Positions 38,530 to 48,544 are shown, counted from the stretch's first letter. The stretch: DNA of 63,563 nucleotides from an uncultured Clostridia bacterium (GCA_934133175.1 CAKPAX010000006.1:1-63563), one strand, 5' to 3'. Program-made: numbers and translations. The notes: generated by a model from the sequence alone, not told the origin.

Positions 38530-41358
38530 TTACTGTTCTAAATATTTTTTTAAAAACTTACCAGTATAACTTCTTTCATTTTTACAAATTTGTTCAGGAG
38601 TTCCTATAGCAACTACCTCTCCTCCATTGTCTCCACCTTCTGGTCCTAAATCTATTATATAATCTGCTGTTTTTATTAAATCTAAATTATGTTCTATAAC
38701 TATAATTGTGTTTCCTGTATCGACTAATCTTTGTAATATATCAATTAATTTATGAACATCTGCAATATGAAGTCCAGTAGTTGGTTCATCCAAAATATAT
38801 AAAGTCTTTCCTGTAGCTCTTTTCGATAATTCTGTAGCTAGTTTTACTCTTTGAGCTTCTCCTCCTGATAAAGTTGTTGAAGGTTGTCCTAATTTTATAT
38901 ACCCTAATCCTACGTCATTTAAAGTTTGAATTTTATTTTTTATTTTAGGAATTTTATCAAAAAATTCTAATGCTTCTTCAACTGTCATATCTAAAACATC
39001 TGCAATATTTTTTCCTTTATATTTTACTTCTAGTGTTTCATGATTATATCTTTTTCCTTTACATACTTCACAAGGTACATATATATCTGGCAAAAAATGC
39101 ATTTCTATTTTATGGACTCCATCACCATTACAAGATTCACATCTTCCCCCTGCAACATTAAAACTAAATCTTCCCTTTGAATATCCTCTAAGTTTTGCTT
39201 CATTTGTTTCGGCAAATATATCTCTTATTAAATCAAATACTCCAGTATAAGTTGCTGGATTTGAACGAGGAGTTCTTCCTATTGGTGATTGATCTATATT
39301 TATAATTTTATCAATATTTGATATTCCTTTTATTTCACTGCACTTTCCTGGCTTTTCATTTGAACCATTTAATTCTTTTGCAATTGTTTTATATAGTATT
39401 TCATTTACTAAAGTACTTTTTCCTGATCCAGATACTCCTGTAACACAATTAAATACGCCTAAAGGGAATTTTACAGATATATTTTTTAAGTTGTTTTCTG
39501 TTGCTTTACATACTTCAATACATTTATTTTTTAAAGGTTTTCTCCTTGTTTTTGGAACTGATATTTTTCTTCTTCCACTTAAATAATCGCCTGTAACAGA
39601 ATTTGGTGAAAGTTTAATTTCTTCTGCAGTTCCTTGTGCCATTACATTTCCACCATGCACACCAGCCCCTGGCCCTATATCTATAATTTGATCTGCTGCA
39701 TACATAGTATCTTCATCATGTTCTACAACAATTAAAGTATTTCCTAAATCTCTTAATTTTTTTAAAGTTGCTAATAATTTATCATTATCTCTTTGGTGTA
39801 ATCCAATACTTGGTTCATCTAAAATATATAAAACTCCTGTTAATCCAGAACCAATTTGAGTTGCCAAACGAATTCTTTGAGCTTCTCCTCCTGATAATGT
39901 TCCTGCACTTCTTGATAATGTTAAATATTCTAATCCAACATCAATTAAGAATTGTAATCTTTGATCTATTTCTTTTAAAATTAATTCAGATATCATTTTT
40001 TCTGTTTTATTTAATTTTAAATTTCTTAAAAATTCTTGCATTTTTCTAACAGACATATCTGTTAGTTCATTTATATTTACATCATTTATTTTTATAGAAA
40101 GTATTTCTTTTTTTAACCTTGCTCCATTACATGTTGGACAATGAGAATTACTCATATACATTTCATAAAAATCTCTCATACCTTGGGATTTAGTTTCATT
40201 ATGTCTTCTATCTAATGTAGGAAGCACCCCTTCAAATGGTGCTGTAAATTTTCTTATTCCAGCAGGTGATTCGTATTCAAAGTCTATTTTTTCATCACCT
40301 GTACCATATAATATTTTTTCCATAAAGTCTCTAGGTAATTTTTTAATAGGTTTACTAATATCTACTCCATAATGTCTTCCTATGCTTTCAAAATACATTT
40401 TGGCCATTGTTTCGCCCTTTTTCATTGTACTAGATCCAAAAGCTTTTACACCATCATATAATGTTTTATTTTTATCAGGTATTATTAAATCTTCATCCAT
40501 TTTCATTAAATAACCTATTCCTGTACATTCTGGACAAGCTCCAAATGGATTGTTAAAAGAAAACATTCTAGGTGTTAATTCCGGAAAACTAAACCCACAA
40601 TTAGGGCAAGCATAATTACAACTATATAATATTGGTTCTTTTCCTTGAACATCTATTAAAACTAATTTATCTGCATATTTTAAAGATAATTCCACGGATT
40701 CTGTTAGTCTGCTTCTTATTTCTGGTTTAATAACTAATCTGTCTACAACTAATTCTATATCATGTTTCTTTTTTCTATCTAGTTCTATATCATCAGAAAG
40801 TTCATATATTTGTCCATCAATTCTAACTCTTACAAAACCTTCTTTTTGATATTCTTCTAATTGTTTTTTATATTCTCCCTTTTTTCCTCTAACTACTGGT
40901 GCTAAAACTTGTATTTTTGTACCTTCTTCTAATTTTAAAACATTATCTACTATTTGATCTAATGTTTGTTTTTCTATTTTTTTATGACAATTTGGGCAAT
41001 ATGGTACACCTATTCTTGCATATAAAAGTCTTATATAATCATATATTTCTGTAACTGTTCCAACAGTTGAACGAGGATTTTTTGAAGTTGTTTTTTGATC
41101 AATTGAAATTGCAGGTGATAAACCTTCAATTGACTCTACATCTGGTTTTTCCATTAAACCTAAAAATTGTCTTGCATATGAAGATAAACTTTCTACATAT
41201 CTTCTTTGCCCTTCAGCATATAAAGTGTCAAAGGCTAATGAAGATTTTCCTGAACCAGAAAGACCTGTAATTACAACTAATTTATCTCTAGGAATTTCTA
41301 TATTTATATTTTTTAAATTGTGTTCCTTTGCACCTTTTATTATTATTTTGTCATTCAT
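38530..41358 (-). CDS. uvrA: UvrABC excinuclease subunit A
   Basis: Damage-recognition ATPase of nucleotide excision repair. It has two ABC-type ATPase modules: Walker A GLSGSGKSSLAFDTL near residue 32 and GVSGSGKSTLVNEIL near 640. The signature loops are LSGGEAQRIRLATQ and LSGGEAQRVKLATE, the zinc modules CPNCHKK and CESCNGDGVHK...CEVCKG, and the Walker B stretches YILDEPSIGLHQRD and YILDEPTTGLHIAD. 942 aa is normal. Start at ATG 41358 (MNDKIIIKGA), with AGGGGTG 6 nt upstream. The upstream GTG lies inside that site. uvrB is nearby but separated by cysE and two small genes. Confidence 0.97.
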   Translation of the reverse strand: MNDKIIIKGAKEHNLKNINIEIPRDKLVVITGLSGSGKSSLAFDTLYAEGQRRYVESLSSYARQFLGLMEKPDVESIEGLSPAISIDQKTTSKNPRSTVGTVTEIYDYIRLLYARIGVPYCPNCHKKIEKQTLDQIVDNVLKLEEGTKIQVLAPVVRGKKGEYKKQLEEYQKEGFVRVRIDGQIYELSDDIELDRKKKHDIELVVDRLVIKPEIRSRLTESVELSLKYADKLVLIDVQGKEPILYSCNYACPNCGFSFPELTPRMFSFNNPFGACPECTGIGYLMKMDEDLIIPDKNKTLYDGVKAFGSSTMKKGETMAKMYFESIGRHYGVDISKPIKKLPRDFMEKILYGTGDEKIDFEYESPAGIRKFTAPFEGVLPTLDRRHNETKSQGMRDFYEMYMSNSHCPTCNGARLKKEILSIKINDVNINELTDMSVRKMQEFLRNLKLNKTEKMISELILKEIDQRLQFLIDVGLEYLTLSRSAGTLSGGEAQRIRLATQIGSGLTGVLYILDEPSIGLHQRDNDKLLATLKKLRDLGNTLIVVEHDEDTMYAADQIIDIGPGAGVHGGNVMAQGTAEEIKLSPNSVTGDYLSGRRKISVPKTRRKPLKNKCIEVCKATENNLKNISVKFPLGVFNCVTGVSGSGKSTLVNEILYKTIAKELNGSNEKPGKCSEIKGISNIDKIINIDQSPIGRTPRSNPATYTGVFDLIRDIFAETNEAKLRGYSKGRFSFNVAGGRCESCNGDGVHKIEMHFLPDIYVPCEVCKGKRYNHETLEVKYKGKNIADVLDMTVEEALEFFDKIPKIKNKIQTLNDVGLGYIKLGQPSTTLSGGEAQRVKLATELSKRATGKTLYILDEPTTGLHIADVHKLIDILQRLVDTGNTIIVIEHNLDLIKTADYIIDLGPEGGDNGGEVVAIGTPEQICKNERSYTGKFLKKYLEQ

Positions 41359-41475
41359 ATTTTTCACCCCTACTGATTGTTAATTATACTATATTTATTT
41401 ATACAAAACAAGAGTTTGTATAAATATTTTTTAATAACATTTAATTAAATTATAAAAACTAAGTTTTATACAAAA

Positions 41476-41506
41476 AGAGGTAGTTATATAAAATATAACC
41501 ACCTCT
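41476..41506 (-). terminator. Terminator of the 166-aa membrane protein gene
   Basis: AGAGGTAGTTATAT / ATATAACCACCTCT stem with one mismatch, followed on the minus strand by TTTTGTAT. Confidence 0.8.
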
Positions 41507-41530
41507 GCACACACTAAATTTAATGTGTAT

Positions 41531-42031
41531 TTAATATGGAAAAACTCTTTTCAGGAGAATTTTACCTCTTCTCCTAATTAATTTTCTATTTGCAATAATC
41601 ATTATCGTTCCAAAAACAAAACATGTATTTATTGCTAAAAACATTACATAGATACCTATTGCAAATTTATAAAACTGCTCATAATAGATATCCTTGAATA
41701 TATATTTTAAATACCATACATATTCACCATTGTTCTTTATAACTTGAGTAAGTTCTTGGATTTCCCCTGCCTTTTTAGAACTTATGTTTACACAATACTC
41801 ACTTTCCTTATTATCATAATTAATACTAATATTATATATTTTAGTATCAACGCCAGATAATACAATCTTATCATCTTTTACCCTTACACTAGATGATAAA
41901 ATATTTCTGAGCTCATCATTTTGTTCTTCAAAGCTCCGGGCTCCTTTAAAAAATACAAATGTAACTCCAAGTGTTACTAATGCTGTAAGAAAAATGATTA
42001 CAGCAATTATCTTTTTGTTTCTTTTTCCCAT
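41531..42031 (-). CDS. Hypothetical membrane protein, 166 aa
   Basis: Two membrane helices flank an extracytoplasmic domain. The first helix is at about 8-29 (IIAVIIFLTALVTLGVTFVF) and the second at about 122-145 (FAIGIYVMFLAINTCFVFGT). The domain between (VRVKDDKIVLSGVDTKIYNI, EYCVNISSKKAGEIQEL) is beta-rich. The tail is basic (RRRGKILLKR), consistent with cytoplasmic ends on both sides. Family not recognised. GGAGAGAA precedes the ATG and a strong terminator follows. Confidence 0.65.
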   Translation of the reverse strand: MGKRNKKIIAVIIFLTALVTLGVTFVFFKGARSFEEQNDELRNILSSSVRVKDDKIVLSGVDTKIYNISINYDNKESEYCVNISSKKAGEIQELTQVIKNNGEYVWYLKYIFKDIYYEQFYKFAIGIYVMFLAINTCFVFGTIMIIANRKLIRRRGKILLKRVFPY

Positions 42032-42175
42032 ATTTTCTCTCCTTATTTATTCTTTTATCTTCATGTTACTATATCATAAACTCCTTTTTATAAGGAGATA
42101 ATAAAATCTTTATGTTAACAATTATAACATATAAATTAATTTTTGACAAGTATATAGATTTTATAGAATAACTTA

Positions 42176-42697
42176 TTAATGTTGTATTGTTTGCATATAT
42201 GGTATTCCAACTACAGTCACATTATCATCTACATCTTTTAAAACTACTGCATTTGCTCCAACTTTTACATTATTTCCAATTTTAATAGGTCCTAATATTT
42301 TAGCTCCTGCTCCAACCATTACATTGTTTCCTAAGTCTGGGTGTCTTTTATATTTGTCTTTTCCTGTTCCGCCAAGTGTTGCATTATGATAAATCGTACA
42401 ATCATTTCCTATTACACTAGTTTCACCTATTACAATTCCCATCCCATGATCTATAAATAATCTTCTTCCTATGGTTGCACCTGGATGTATTTCTATTCCA
42501 GTAAACCATCTTCCTATTTGAGATATTAGTCTAGCTAAAAAGAATATTTTATTTTTATATAAAAAATGTGCTAATCTATAAAATACTAATATATGAAAAC
42601 CAGGATATAAAATAATTACTTCTAGAATATTTCTAGAAGCGGGATCTTTTTGTTTTATATTTTTAGCATCTTCATATAATTCTTTAAATATTTTCAT
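42176..42697 (-). CDS. cysE: Serine O-acetyltransferase
   Basis: Acetylates L-serine with acetyl-CoA, the first step of cysteine synthesis. A left-handed beta-helix of hexapeptide repeats follows a helical N-terminus: GIEIHPGATIGRRLFIDHGM, GIVIGETSVIGNDCTIYHNA, TLGGTGKDKYKRHPDLGNNV and AGAKILGPIKIGNNVKVGAN. The catalytic His/Asp pair is in FIDHGMG. At 173 aa it belongs to the short (EpsC/CysE) type. The start at ATG 42697 has AGGTGA 5 nt before it. GTG at 42706 overlaps that site. No cysK is adjacent. Confidence 0.93.
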   Translation of the reverse strand: MKIFKELYEDAKNIKQKDPASRNILEVIILYPGFHILVFYRLAHFLYKNKIFFLARLISQIGRWFTGIEIHPGATIGRRLFIDHGMGIVIGETSVIGNDCTIYHNATLGGTGKDKYKRHPDLGNNVMVGAGAKILGPIKIGNNVKVGANAVVLKDVDDNVTVVGIPYMQTIQH

Positions 42698-42883
42698 ACA
42701 AATCACCTATTATATTCTATGATTTTATTTATAGATTTGATATTTTTATAATATATGTAAAAATAAATTTTATGACTAAATTAGCTTGTTTTATAAATAA
42801 AAAGTACTATTTATTAAAAATATAAATATACTAATAAAGTAATTTTTTATTTAGTTTACTGTATTACTTAATGGAGGTTATTA

Positions 42884-43060
42884 ATGGGAACAATTAAATA
42901 TTTATACAGCAAAGTAATGTCAGCAACACACAATAAGGTTAAACTTATTGCTGATAAAGAAGAGTTGTTGTTTTTAAAACAGCATCACATCAATCACACA
43001 ATTGATGAAAATAACTATATTGTTATTGATAAAAACGATTTTTTAGAAAAAGTAGCTTAA
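42884..43060 (+). CDS. 58-aa small protein, unidentified
   Basis: ATG at 42884 with GGAGG 6 nt upstream, and TAA at 43058-43060. It begins MGTIKYLYSKVMSATHNKVK and contains VKLIADKEELLFLKQ and YIVIDKNDFLEKVA. This is a plausible small alpha/beta fold, with a rho-independent terminator behind it. Its G/C-richer codons (CAG, CAC) differ slightly from neighbours. No family recognised. The plus-strand position between minus-strand genes supports an independent unit. Confidence 0.6.
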   Translation: MGTIKYLYSKVMSATHNKVKLIADKEELLFLKQHHINHTIDENNYIVIDKNDFLEKVA

Positions 43061-43094
43061 AGTTTTATTAAACAAAGTTAATACAGTAAACAAA

Positions 43095-43122
43095 AAAGTC
43101 CTTGGTTTTTTCAAGGGCTTTT
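43095..43122 (+). terminator. Terminator of the 58-aa gene
   Basis: AAAGTCCTTG / CAAGGGCTTT stem (one T-G pair), followed by TTTCATATC. It may also serve uvrB from the other strand. Confidence 0.75.
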
Positions 43123-43137
43123 TCATATCTCATAATA

Positions 43138-45093
43138 TTACATTAATTTTTCTAATTCTTTAATTTTATCTCTTATTTCTGCTGCCTTTTCAAATTCCAT
43201 ATCAGCTGCAAATTTTAACATTTCATCAGTTAATTTTGTTATTATGTCTTTTATATCTTCATTTTTTTCTAATTTATACTCTACACTTATATCTTCAACC
43301 ATAGTAGCCTTTATTGTATCTCTAATAGATTTTTGTATTGTTTTTGGAGTTATTCCATGTTCATTATTATATTCTTCTTGTATTTTTCTTCTTCTATTTG
43401 TCTCTTTTATTGCTTTTTCCATAGAATCTGTAAGTTCATCTGCATACATTATTACTGTTCCTTCTGTGTTTCTTGCTGCACGTCCTATAGTTTGAATTAA
43501 TGATCTTTCAGAACGTAAAAATCCTTCTTTATCAGAATCTAATATTGCAACTAAAGATACTTCAGGTATATCAAGACCTTCTCTTAAAAGGTTTATTCCT
43601 ACTAATACATCAAATTCTCCAAGCCTCAAATTTCGAATTATTTCCATTCTTTCTAATGCTTTTATATCTGAATGCATATAATTTACTTTTATATCTAAAC
43701 TTTTTAAATATGAGGTCAAATCTTCTGCCATTTTTTTAGTCAATGTTGTAACTAATACTCTTTCTTTTTTTTCTATCCTTATTCTAATTTCTTCTAATAA
43801 ATCATCTATTTGGTTTGTTGCCGGTTTTACTATAATTTTAGGATCAAGAAGTCCAGTAGGCCTTATAATTTGTTCTACAACATTATTTTTAGAATGTTCC
43901 TTTTCATACTCAGCAGGTGTCGCACTAACAAATACAACCTGATTTAATCTTTCTTCAAACTCATTAAATTTTAAAGGTCTATTATCATATGCTGATGGTA
44001 ATCTAAAACCATAATTTACAAGAGAATCTTTTCTTGATTTGTCGCCATTATACATTGCTCTAACTTGTGGGATTGTTGCATGTGATTCATCAACTAGTAA
44101 CAAGAAATCTTTTGGAAAGTAATCAAATAATGTAAATGGAGGACTACCTGGTTTTCTCCCACTTATATGTCTAGAATAATTCTCTATTCCTTGGCAGAAT
44201 CCTGTTTCCTTCATCATTTCTATATCAAAATTAGTTCTTTCTTGTATTCTTTGCGCTTCTATTAATTTATTTTGACTTTTAAAATATTCTACTCTTTCAT
44301 CTAGTTCTTCTTCTATTGTTTTTATTGCATGTTCCATTTTATCCTGTGTTGTTACATAATGAGAATTAGGAAATATCATAACATGATTTCTTGTTGCTAT
44401 ATTTTTTCCTGTTAATGGATTTATTTCTGTTACTTTTTCTATTTCGTCTCCCCAAAATTCTACTCTTATAGCAGATTCACTTTGATCTGATGGATATATT
44501 TCTACAATATCACCTTTTGCTCTAAAAGTTCCTCTTTTAAAGTCAATTTCATTTCTTGTATATTGCATTGTTACTAATTTCTTTAATACTTCATCTCTTG
44601 ATTTTTGCATTCCTGGTCTTAAAGATATTATCATATTTTCATAATCTATTGGGTCACCAAGTCCATATATACAAGACACAGATGCAACTATTATAACATC
44701 TCTTGTTTCAAATAATGATGCTGTTGCAGAATGACGCAATTTGTCTATTTCATCATTTATTGATGCATCCTTTTCTATATATGTATCAGAAGCGGCAATA
44801 TAACTTTCTGGTTGATAATAATCATAGTAAGATACAAAATATTCAACATGGTTTTCTGGAAAAAACTCTTTAAATTCTGAATACAATTGACCTGCCAATG
44901 TTTTATTATGAGCTAATACTAATGTAGGTTTTTGTACTTTTTGTATTATATTTGCCATTGTAAATGTTTTTCCAGAACCTGTTACACCTAAAAGTGTTTG
45001 AAATTTCTTTCCTTGTTCTATTCCATTTGATAAATATTCAATTGCTTTTGGTTGATCCCCTGTTGGTTCATATGGTGAATGTAGTTTAAACAT
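43138..45093 (-). CDS. uvrB: UvrABC excinuclease subunit B
   Basis: Helicase-like damage verifier of nucleotide excision repair. Walker A GVTGSGKT is at 36-43. The beta-hairpin region YFVSYYDYYQPESYIAASDT clamps DNA. RHSATASLFETRDVIIVASV, LLVDESHATIPQVRAMYNGD and GINLLREGLDIPEVSLVAIL are present. The C-terminal UVR coiled coil (MLKFAADMEFEKAAEIRDKI) contacts UvrC/UvrA. 651 aa is normal. It is 12 nt downstream of the GH3 gene, probably co-transcribed. Confidence 0.97.
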   Translation of the reverse strand: MFKLHSPYEPTGDQPKAIEYLSNGIEQGKKFQTLLGVTGSGKTFTMANIIQKVQKPTLVLAHNKTLAGQLYSEFKEFFPENHVEYFVSYYDYYQPESYIAASDTYIEKDASINDEIDKLRHSATASLFETRDVIIVASVSCIYGLGDPIDYENMIISLRPGMQKSRDEVLKKLVTMQYTRNEIDFKRGTFRAKGDIVEIYPSDQSESAIRVEFWGDEIEKVTEINPLTGKNIATRNHVMIFPNSHYVTTQDKMEHAIKTIEEELDERVEYFKSQNKLIEAQRIQERTNFDIEMMKETGFCQGIENYSRHISGRKPGSPPFTLFDYFPKDFLLLVDESHATIPQVRAMYNGDKSRKDSLVNYGFRLPSAYDNRPLKFNEFEERLNQVVFVSATPAEYEKEHSKNNVVEQIIRPTGLLDPKIIVKPATNQIDDLLEEIRIRIEKKERVLVTTLTKKMAEDLTSYLKSLDIKVNYMHSDIKALERMEIIRNLRLGEFDVLVGINLLREGLDIPEVSLVAILDSDKEGFLRSERSLIQTIGRAARNTEGTVIMYADELTDSMEKAIKETNRRRKIQEEYNNEHGITPKTIQKSIRDTIKATMVEDISVEYKLEKNEDIKDIITKLTDEMLKFAADMEFEKAAEIRDKIKELEKLM

Positions 45094-45105
45094 ATTACCT
45101 CCAAT

Positions 45106-47490
45106 TTATTTTAAATATTCTTTTAAAAATTCACAATTTTTATAATCTTTGTCATTTTTTATAATATCTAAAAGTTCTTCAATCATATCCTTTGTAATTT
45201 TACTATTTTTCTTTTCATAAAACTTTTTTAATGGTTTTTGCATATCCATCATTACTTTTGTAGCTTTATTAGTATTCTGTTTCTTGAACAAATTATTCAT
45301 TTTTTCTATTTGATTTTTATATATAATTTTACCTACTTTTGTATCTTTTATCTGTTCTAGTGTATTTTCATCTGTAACATTTTCTATATTCAAATGCTTC
45401 TCTGGTAATTTATATCCTAATAATCGCTCAAAATCTTCATCAGAAATATTCTGAATATTTCCATCATAATATTTTTGAGGATATCTTTTAGATATTTTTT
45501 TATCCCTAGAATTTATATATATTTCTTGCTTTAAAACAATATCTCTACTAGATTTCCCTATTTGTATTTGATATGTTCCTTCTTCAATTTTCCAAGATTT
45601 TGTTTCCGTATTATAGTACTCAAATGATTTCCTATTTAGTTTAATAGCAATTTCTTTTTCTTCATTTGGACTTAACTCTATTTTAACAAATTCTTTTAAT
45701 TCTTTATTAGGTTTATATATTTTAGGTTCTATTTGACTTATATATATTTGTGCTATTTCTTTTCCAGTTACTTTACCAATATTTTTAATTTTAAATTTTA
45801 CTTCTATTTTATCATCATATTTATTAACTTTTAAATTAGAATACTGAAATTGAGTATAACTTAATCCAAATCCAAATGGAAATAAAACTTCTTTATTTAC
45901 TTTATCATAATATCTATATCCAACATATATAGATTCTTTATATTCTGAAATCAATTCTGTACCAGGGTAATAATTATAACATGGTGTATCTGATAAATCT
46001 TTAGGATAAGACTCTGATAACTTTCCACTTGGGTTTACTTTACCAATCAAGCAATTAACAATTGCTCTTCCTCCTGCTTCTCCTCCTAAATAACCGGTAA
46101 TTATTGCTTTTACATCATCCTTCCATGGCATTGCTATTGGTGAACCATTTGATAAAACAACAATTACATTATTATTCACTTTACATATTTCTTGAATCAA
46201 CTTATTTTGATTTATAGGAATATCAATGTTTTTTCTGTCTATTCCTTCAGATTCATAATTTTCTGTAAGTCCTGCAAAGACAATAACTATTTCATTTTTT
46301 TCGGCAATTTTTATTGCTTCTTCTAATAATTTTTTATCATTTTTTAAATCAATTCTTTCATACCCTTTAGCATATTCAAATTTTATATTATTTTCTAAAA
46401 AAGTATCAAGTGCATTTTCTATTTTATATGGGTTTATTGTTGAACTTCCAGACCCTTGATACCTAGGTGACTTAGCCATATCACCTATTATAGCTATATT
46501 TTTATTTAGCTTTAATGGTAATATATTATCTTTATTTTTTAATAATACTATTGAATCTTCGGCAATTTTTAAAGCAATATTATGATGTTTTTCTTTATTA
46601 TACTCTTTCAATTCTTTATTTTTTCTTTTGCATTTTTTGGCAGTCTCTATTATTCTATCTACAACCTTATTTAGCTCATCCTCACTTATTTTCCTGTTTC
46701 TTACTGCTTCAACTATTTCATTTACTCCATTACCTCTTCCACCAGGCATTTCCAATTCGTGTGTAGCCTTTAACCCTTTTACTCTATCATTTTCTGCTCC
46801 CCAATCAGAAATAACAATTCCATTATAGTTCCATTCTTTTCTTAGTATTTCTTTTAAAAGATGCTTGTTTTCTGTACAGTATTCTCCATTTACCTTGTTA
46901 TATGCACTCATTATTGCCCATGGATTCGAATTTTTTAAAATAATTTCGAATGGTTTTAAATATATTTCTCTTAAAGTTCTTTCATCAATTATAGCATTTA
47001 TTGTTCTTCTTCTATCTTCTTGGTTATTAACTGCAAAATGTTTAACACAAGCTCCTACATTTTGACTTTGTAATCCTTTTACATATTCACTTCCAATTAT
47101 TCCAGCTAAAAATGGATCTTCTGATATATATTCAAAATTCCTACCACATAATGGGCTTCTTTTAATATTTACAGCCGGACCTAATACAATATTAACCTTT
47201 TCTTCTTTTGCTTCTTCTCCAAGTGTTTTTCCTAATAAATATGCTAATTCTTTATTCCAACTGTTTCCTATAGTAGATAATGCAGGAAAACATATAGAAA
47301 TTTCACTTTCATTTATACCTAAATTATCTACCGATTCTCTTTGAACTCTTAATCCATGTGGACCATCAGACATTTTTATATTAGGGATATCAAATCTTTC
47401 TATTTTTTTGCTATTCCAATAATCTTCTCCTACACATAAAGAAGCTTTTTCTTCTATAGACATTTCATTTATAATATTACTATTTATCAT
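45106..47490 (-). CDS. Glycoside hydrolase family 3 beta-glucosidase-type enzyme
   Basis: Exo-acting glycosidase, 794 aa, no signal peptide, so it acts on imported sugars. The (beta/alpha)8 domain has MSDGPHGLR, KH at 150-151 (CVKHFAVNNQEDRR), and the nucleophile D229 in GIVISDWGAEND. The second sandwich domain has LLKNKDNILPL, AIIGDMAKSPRYQGSGSS and IVVLSNGSPIAMPW. The fibronectin-type III-like domain includes YPPGTEL-like YYPGTELISEYKES and LFPFGFGLSYTQFQY. A 100-aa helical tail follows. Promoter at 47523-47551. A palindrome at 47558-47573 may bind a sugar regulator. uvrB follows. Confidence 0.92.
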   Translation of the reverse strand: MINSNIINEMSIEEKASLCVGEDYWNSKKIERFDIPNIKMSDGPHGLRVQRESVDNLGINESEISICFPALSTIGNSWNKELAYLLGKTLGEEAKEEKVNIVLGPAVNIKRSPLCGRNFEYISEDPFLAGIIGSEYVKGLQSQNVGACVKHFAVNNQEDRRRTINAIIDERTLREIYLKPFEIILKNSNPWAIMSAYNKVNGEYCTENKHLLKEILRKEWNYNGIVISDWGAENDRVKGLKATHELEMPGGRGNGVNEIVEAVRNRKISEDELNKVVDRIIETAKKCKRKNKELKEYNKEKHHNIALKIAEDSIVLLKNKDNILPLKLNKNIAIIGDMAKSPRYQGSGSSTINPYKIENALDTFLENNIKFEYAKGYERIDLKNDKKLLEEAIKIAEKNEIVIVFAGLTENYESEGIDRKNIDIPINQNKLIQEICKVNNNVIVVLSNGSPIAMPWKDDVKAIITGYLGGEAGGRAIVNCLIGKVNPSGKLSESYPKDLSDTPCYNYYPGTELISEYKESIYVGYRYYDKVNKEVLFPFGFGLSYTQFQYSNLKVNKYDDKIEVKFKIKNIGKVTGKEIAQIYISQIEPKIYKPNKELKEFVKIELSPNEEKEIAIKLNRKSFEYYNTETKSWKIEEGTYQIQIGKSSRDIVLKQEIYINSRDKKISKRYPQKYYDGNIQNISDEDFERLLGYKLPEKHLNIENVTDENTLEQIKDTKVGKIIYKNQIEKMNNLFKKQNTNKATKVMMDMQKPLKKFYEKKNSKITKDMIEELLDIIKNDKDYKNCEFLKEYLK

Positions 47491-47522
47491 TTTTTCTCCA
47501 AATTAATATAAAACTTTATATT

Positions 47523-47551
47523 TTTATATCACAATTTACAACCTTATTCAA
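47523..47551 (-). promoter_or_regulatory. Promoter of the GH3-uvrB unit
   Basis: Minus strand: -35 TTGAAT (47551-47546), 17-bp spacer, -10 TATAAA (47528-47523). Confidence 0.65.
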
Positions 47552-47557
47552 CAATAT

Positions 47558-47573
47558 TTGCTATATTTAGCAA
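47558..47573. promoter_or_regulatory. Palindrome TTGCTATATTTAGCAA between divergent promoters
   Basis: 6-bp inverted repeat (TTGCTA / TAGCAA) with a 4-bp centre. It lies 6 bp upstream of the GH3 -35 box and 5 bp upstream of the divergent glycosyltransferase -35 box. Candidate operator. Confidence 0.45.
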
Positions 47574-47578
47574 TTTTA

Positions 47579-47607
47579 TTGACTTTATTGTTACATCATA
47601 ATATAAT
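47579..47607 (+). promoter_or_regulatory. Promoter of the glycosyltransferase gene
   Basis: -35 TTGACT (47579-47584), 17-bp spacer, -10 TATAAT (47602-47607). Confidence 0.75.
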
Positions 47608-47674
47608 GAATGAGATAACTTGTAGTTATATTAGATGTTATTAAACATCTATGCGTTTTAAGGAGGTAATAGTT

Positions 47675-48541
47675 ATGTTGTTTTCAATTATTGTTCCTTG
47701 TTTTAATTGTGAAGATTCTATTCGGAGATGTCTTAATAGCATTTTAAGTCAGAGTTTTTCTGATTTTGAAATAATAGCTATTGATGACGGTTCAACAGAT
47801 GGAACTTCCAGTATTTTGGATGAATATGATTCAAAACATGAATTCATACACACTTATCACTTTAGTAACTCAGGTGTTTCTATTTCTAGAAAAAGAGGAG
47901 TAACACTGGCTTCAGGAAAGTATATTATCTTTGTTGATTCAGATGATAGCATTAATCCTGAACTTTTAGTTAATCTTTATTCAACAATCATTTATCAGGG
48001 AGATCCCGATATAATTCGGTATAAAGTACATCTTGTTGATGACGAAGATTACAAAGATCATGAAAGATACAATTTTTCTAATTCTTTGCCAGAAGGGACA
48101 TCAGTTTCTGGAATAGAAGCTCTTAAGGATTGGTCTAAACCAGATAAGAAGTATGCAGTTTATTGGCTTTTTGCCTTTAAGGCAACAGTATTTTCTAATG
48201 TCTTATTTGTAACAAATTTAAGATATTATGAAGACATAGCTCTTATACCTGTTTTAATAGCAGTATCTAAGAGTATAACCACAATTAACTATGTAGGTTA
48301 CAATTATACTTGCAACAATGCAAAAAGTCTTACAAATACTAATAGCATAGAAGCAGAAACCAATCGAGCTAAAGATTTCTATAAGGCTTATTTGTATGCA
48401 GTTGAAAATTTTACAAAACTTGCTAATATTTCTGGTATAGATATTGCATTTTTTGTAGAAGATTACACCATTAGACTTAGGAAAAAGTTTGACTCTCTTC
48501 CTGAAGAATTAAAACCAACATTTGAAAGCTGGTTCAAGTAA
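47675..48541 (+). CDS. Family 2 glycosyltransferase
   Basis: GT-A fold transferase of 288 aa: FSIIVPCFNCEDSIRRCLNS, QSFSDFEIIAIDDGSTDGTS (nucleotide-binding DDGS), and ASGKYIIFVDSDDSINPELL (DxD-type metal site SDD). LRYYEDIALIPVLIA carries the ED acceptor-side acid. It transfers a sugar from a nucleotide donor. Acceptor unknown. I choose ATG 47675 because AAGGAGG is 8 nt upstream. The ATG 24 nt before overlaps that site. Base composition is richer in G/C than neighbours, and the gene stands alone with its own promoter and terminator, hinting at transfer. Confidence 0.85.
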   Translation: MLFSIIVPCFNCEDSIRRCLNSILSQSFSDFEIIAIDDGSTDGTSSILDEYDSKHEFIHTYHFSNSGVSISRKRGVTLASGKYIIFVDSDDSINPELLVNLYSTIIYQGDPDIIRYKVHLVDDEDYKDHERYNFSNSLPEGTSVSGIEALKDWSKPDKKYAVYWLFAFKATVFSNVLFVTNLRYYEDIALIPVLIAVSKSITTINYVGYNYTCNNAKSLTNTNSIEAETNRAKDFYKAYLYAVENFTKLANISGIDIAFFVEDYTIRLRKKFDSLPEELKPTFESWFK

Positions 48542-48544
48542 CGC

